Under the pieces are notes generated by a model. The model was not told the DNA's origin, did no database searches, and saw only the letters and a program-made list of their open reading frames with translations. Below, in pieces: positions 61,057-64,000 of a DNA stretch of 64,000 bases. Position 1 is the stretch's first letter. Every line of letters starts with the position of its first letter. Both the position numbers and the translations under genes were made by a program. The DNA comes from Callipepla californica brunnescens (taxonomy: Eukaryota; Chordata; Aves; Galliformes; Odontophoridae): the NCBI GenBank assembly GCA_023055505.1, contig JALIRH010000002.1, forward strand, positions 22,574,437-22,638,436, written 5' to 3'.

Positions 61057-64000
61057 CTCTTTAAGGAAGGAAACAGAAAGAGGAGGTTAGCTTAAATTTT
61101 GTAATGATGTACATCTTATGAGTCAGAAATAATTTTTTTTTAATGACAATAGCTTCTGAGAGGTGAACATTCAGATGTTTGAACCAGCAAGTATCTGAGT
61201 TATCATCAAAATAACATCTCTCCACTGGAGAACACGTGTAATAGGACATCCTCCTCTTCCTGATGCTCACAGAAGTTCATTCTGGAGTTCCTTAAAATAG
61301 TACATGTAGTTGTGCTAACAGTTTAATTCAGAATGAACTCAGTTGGTTTGTTAATGCTATATTTGATTTTTCACATTGCAAGTTATCGCTAGTTTCTTTG
61401 CAGCACACAGCTAAAATCCTCCTTCCCTTTTACACAATGAAGTACTCTAAAGGTCACACACAGAGAGCTCTTCTCCCACTAATTACTTAAGTGGGAATTA
61501 TAATTTGCAAGGAAGTTAATTAGAAATGGCATTTATCAGAGTACAGCTGACTAAACAGACTCTATAACAATTAAAAATTATTGAGGAATGAATTTGTTGA
61601 CATTAAAATGGTGAGTTTTCAGACTGCTTCCTCACCTTTCAATGTTTGATTAGCAATTTTTTGAATTAATTTTAAATATAATTTTTTAGGAACACAAAGA
61701 ATATCAGGAACCAAAGCCGCTTCAGAAAGGAATTTTAAATGTTTAGAAGAAAAAAAATTTGCATTTAAAAAAAATGTCTTATTTTTAAGCAGAAAAGATT
61801 ATTCATATTTCCATAGCATAATGCTGTATGTGACATAGAGATATCCAGATTTTTACATTAAAAGAAGAAAGCTATAAATGACTTGATTACTTATATAACC
61901 CTAATGTCAGGGATATGCAGCACCTATTTCTTTCCCTGAGGGATCCTCAGGCAAAGACTGCCACCTTTTATTCATATAAAAAGCATTAAAGAAGAATGGT
62001 ATCCATTTCAACAATTACAGCACTTTGTGATAATGTTTGCACAGGAACAGATCACACTGCTATGGCACAACTGCTGTTCAAATGATCCTCTCTGATGCTT
62101 TCACTGAACTCAGGAAAGCCAGAGACAACAGCATACTTTCAGCCTAACCACAGGAATTTTGCTCAAGTAGATTTTGGAACTGTTATTTTACAAATTATAA
62201 AATGTAAGACGTACTGTACTAGTTTGTACTTCACGATGGACCTGACTCCACTGAGAAACCTTTTCCTGTGTAGCCTCCAAAATTCTTAATGGCTGCAAAG
62301 GGTGTTTTTTTTTTTTTTCTCACGCAGATGCAAAATAAAGAGAGGTAGCTCATTCACTGAACCAGTTCTCAATCTCCAGTAATATCTTAAAATGAGATCT
62401 TATACAAATTGTCATGTAAATATTTGCAAAGAATACCTTCCTGAGTAACGAATGTTGAGTTCTGATTAATAAACAAGAAATTAATTATACAATTTACAAA
62501 GCCATTATATAGTTACAGCCCTTTCTGAATGTGAAAGGGCTATCAGAAGAACTACAAACTTCGAATTCATTTGGATCAAGAGTTCTGGTAGGGATGAAAA
62601 TTTGACAAAGCCTGAGATCAAGCAATCTGCTTCAACTGAAGAGACTTGCTGTCACATTATTCTCAATATCACATCTAACTAAATCTCAGCTGTATGACCT
62701 TCAACATTGTTCTCAGCATCTTAACAAAAAAAAGGAAGGAGGAAATCCAAATAGAAAGCCTACATGGAAAAAAAAACAAAAACCAAAGCCTTTTCAGGTA
62801 CTGCTGAATGCTGAGAAAACTAGATGAGAGCCCTTTTTAATAGACTTTAGTATCTTACATCTTGACTGTAACCAGAGATTGGCATTTTATATAGGATAAA
62901 TGGGAGAATACCCTCTAAGTCAATGACTAAACAATGTAATACTAAAATAACTGTGATGCTGAACGCTTGTGTATCACTTTGAAAACCAATAACGGACTTA
63001 TCGTAAACTGAGATGAACAACTATTGCCTGTATGGGTATGACTCATTTCACTTAACATTAGTTACCTACCGAACAGATGTCTACATCTGAGTGAGCAGTC
63101 TAGATTCCCACTATGATCAGTAGAGATTTGCTCCTCAGAGTACCCTGAACCAAAACTCAGTATTCAAGTGTTCAGGTGTCCACTGCAGTGATATAACTGG
63201 AAATGCTTAATAGTGGAATAGTATGTTACTGTAGCATAATTTTCACAAGCATTCCATAGTCAAGAGTTGGCTAGGGCATTTGTTTATACTGACTGCCCTG
63301 GAGACAGATGGACTGATATAAACATTGTTAATTAAAACAAATTTATAAGGTGATCATACTCTCAGTGGATTAAGCACTTTTGACTTCCCACCCAGCTCAA
63401 ACTAACTGTAACGAAAGCAAGATAACTCAGGGTACCATATCCACTAATACAGGAGGGATAGAAAATCTCCCTAGGATGTCATAACTTAGGAATACTCATG
63501 TAAAATTACTATGATAGAAGAACTGGCTTGCTTGCTACTCTCTGCAAAAGAATTGTTTATACAGCAAAGCCCTCTGAGCTCCCTCATGAAAGAGGATCCT
63601 ACCATCATGAATACCTGAACAAACCTGAAAGGCTATCTTCCTTATGGGGATAAGATGCGAAAATGTTCTAAAAGATATGAAATTACACCAGTGGGCTCCA
63701 AAATTCCACGAAAGCCCTTCCCTTAGCCCCCTGCTTCAATCTGTTTTGACAAAACCATGACGGGTTGGTGGCTTGGTGTCTCAAAAGCCTCTCTGGAAAG
63801 ATGTTAGAGAGCACTTGTGCACTTGATCCCCATCTTGTTATTACTAACTTAACTGCTGAGTTAGTATCATCCATTATGCCCCTTACAAATTAAAATATGT
63901 GCATACATATACAATTCATACATCCATAAATACCTCTCACATCATGATACTATGCAGGGAATATGTAATTTTTACCACAAATTGTTGCTGTTCTTTCTGC
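61057..64000 (-). other. SLC26A7: SLC26A7 intron, incomplete at window edge
   Basis: No exon could be recognised. The preceding exon, which should end with sequence like 'KYWNVDKIDW', was looked for and not found, so the intron extends past 64000. AT-rich, with a T run at 62305-62319. No known mobile element was seen. Confidence 0.7.

Larger units (their letters stand above)
45031..64000 (-). other. SLC26A7: SLC26A7 gene, 3' part (locus span)
   Basis: Eight exons in the expected order encode the C-terminal third of SLC26A7. This is an SLC26-family anion transporter (chloride with bicarbonate exchange or chloride conductance; also linked to iodide handling in the thyroid). It is known from kidney intercalated cells, gastric parietal cells and thyroid. 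Evidence is near residue-for-residue agreement with the mammalian C-terminus as I remember it, including 'NPLVFLNA', 'LILDCSG' and 'ASLIKAM', plus splice sites and matching phases. All nearest SLC26 relatives differ at these blocks. In mammals the next gene downstream is RUNX1T1, which is not seen here. The remaining exons must lie beyond 64000. Confidence 0.93.

Noticed and set aside
1..64000. CRISPR arrays, operons, tRNA or rRNA genes
   Set aside because: No regularly spaced direct repeats, no clover-leaf arrangement and no ribosomal sequence were seen. The genome is clearly vertebrate.

Overview
The window is most likely from a bird, probably a galliform or close relative. The base composition is AT-rich, there are long non-coding stretches, and at least ten CR1 (chicken repeat 1) LINE copies or fragments are present. 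Several of these show the avian CR1 3' ends, which read as 'TTCTATGAT' or '(ATCTATGA)n'. No bacterial or plasmid features are seen. The order is inferred from repeat content only.

Right third (about 44-64 kb): the 3' part of one conserved vertebrate gene, SLC26A7, lies on the minus strand. Eight coding exons can be placed from the translation and splice sites: 61056-60952, 58424-58358, 53645-53508, 52285-52237, 49224-49124, 47286-47232, 47143-47040 and 45066-45031. Their phases join without a break into about 217 residues. These cover the last membrane segment of the SLC26 transporter core, the whole cytoplasmic STAS domain with its cysteine-rich linker, and the C-terminal tail ending in -SEV. 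The 5' two thirds of the gene lie beyond position 64000. One intron, 47231-47144, uses a GC-AG donor. A candidate polyadenylation signal sits near 43982-43995. The introns hold old CR1 fragments and microsatellites.

Left two thirds (1 to about 43.9 kb): non-coding sequence downstream of SLC26A7, with no recognisable host gene. Its main content is mobile elements. A CR1 copy at 28975-31875 keeps an uninterrupted 933-codon endonuclease/reverse transcriptase ORF. A second CR1 copy at about 25500-27429 has a 5' end, an ORF1 (esterase-type) region and a 3' end, but has lost nearly all of ORF2. A short, similarly deleted copy lies at 3940-4256. A very old L2-like LINE reverse transcriptase fragment is on the minus strand at about 18640-19100. 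A 122-bp element with 26-bp perfect terminal inverted repeats lies at 4894-5015. A CpG-rich patch at 20560-20760 stands out from its AT-rich surroundings.

The genes do not form a functional cluster. The window is one host transporter gene tail plus a retrotransposon-populated intergenic desert. Nothing here amounts to a new multi-gene system. The best leads are the intact CR1 ORF2, the internally deleted CR1, the GC-AG intron, the ancient L2-like remnant and the 122-bp inverted-repeat element.
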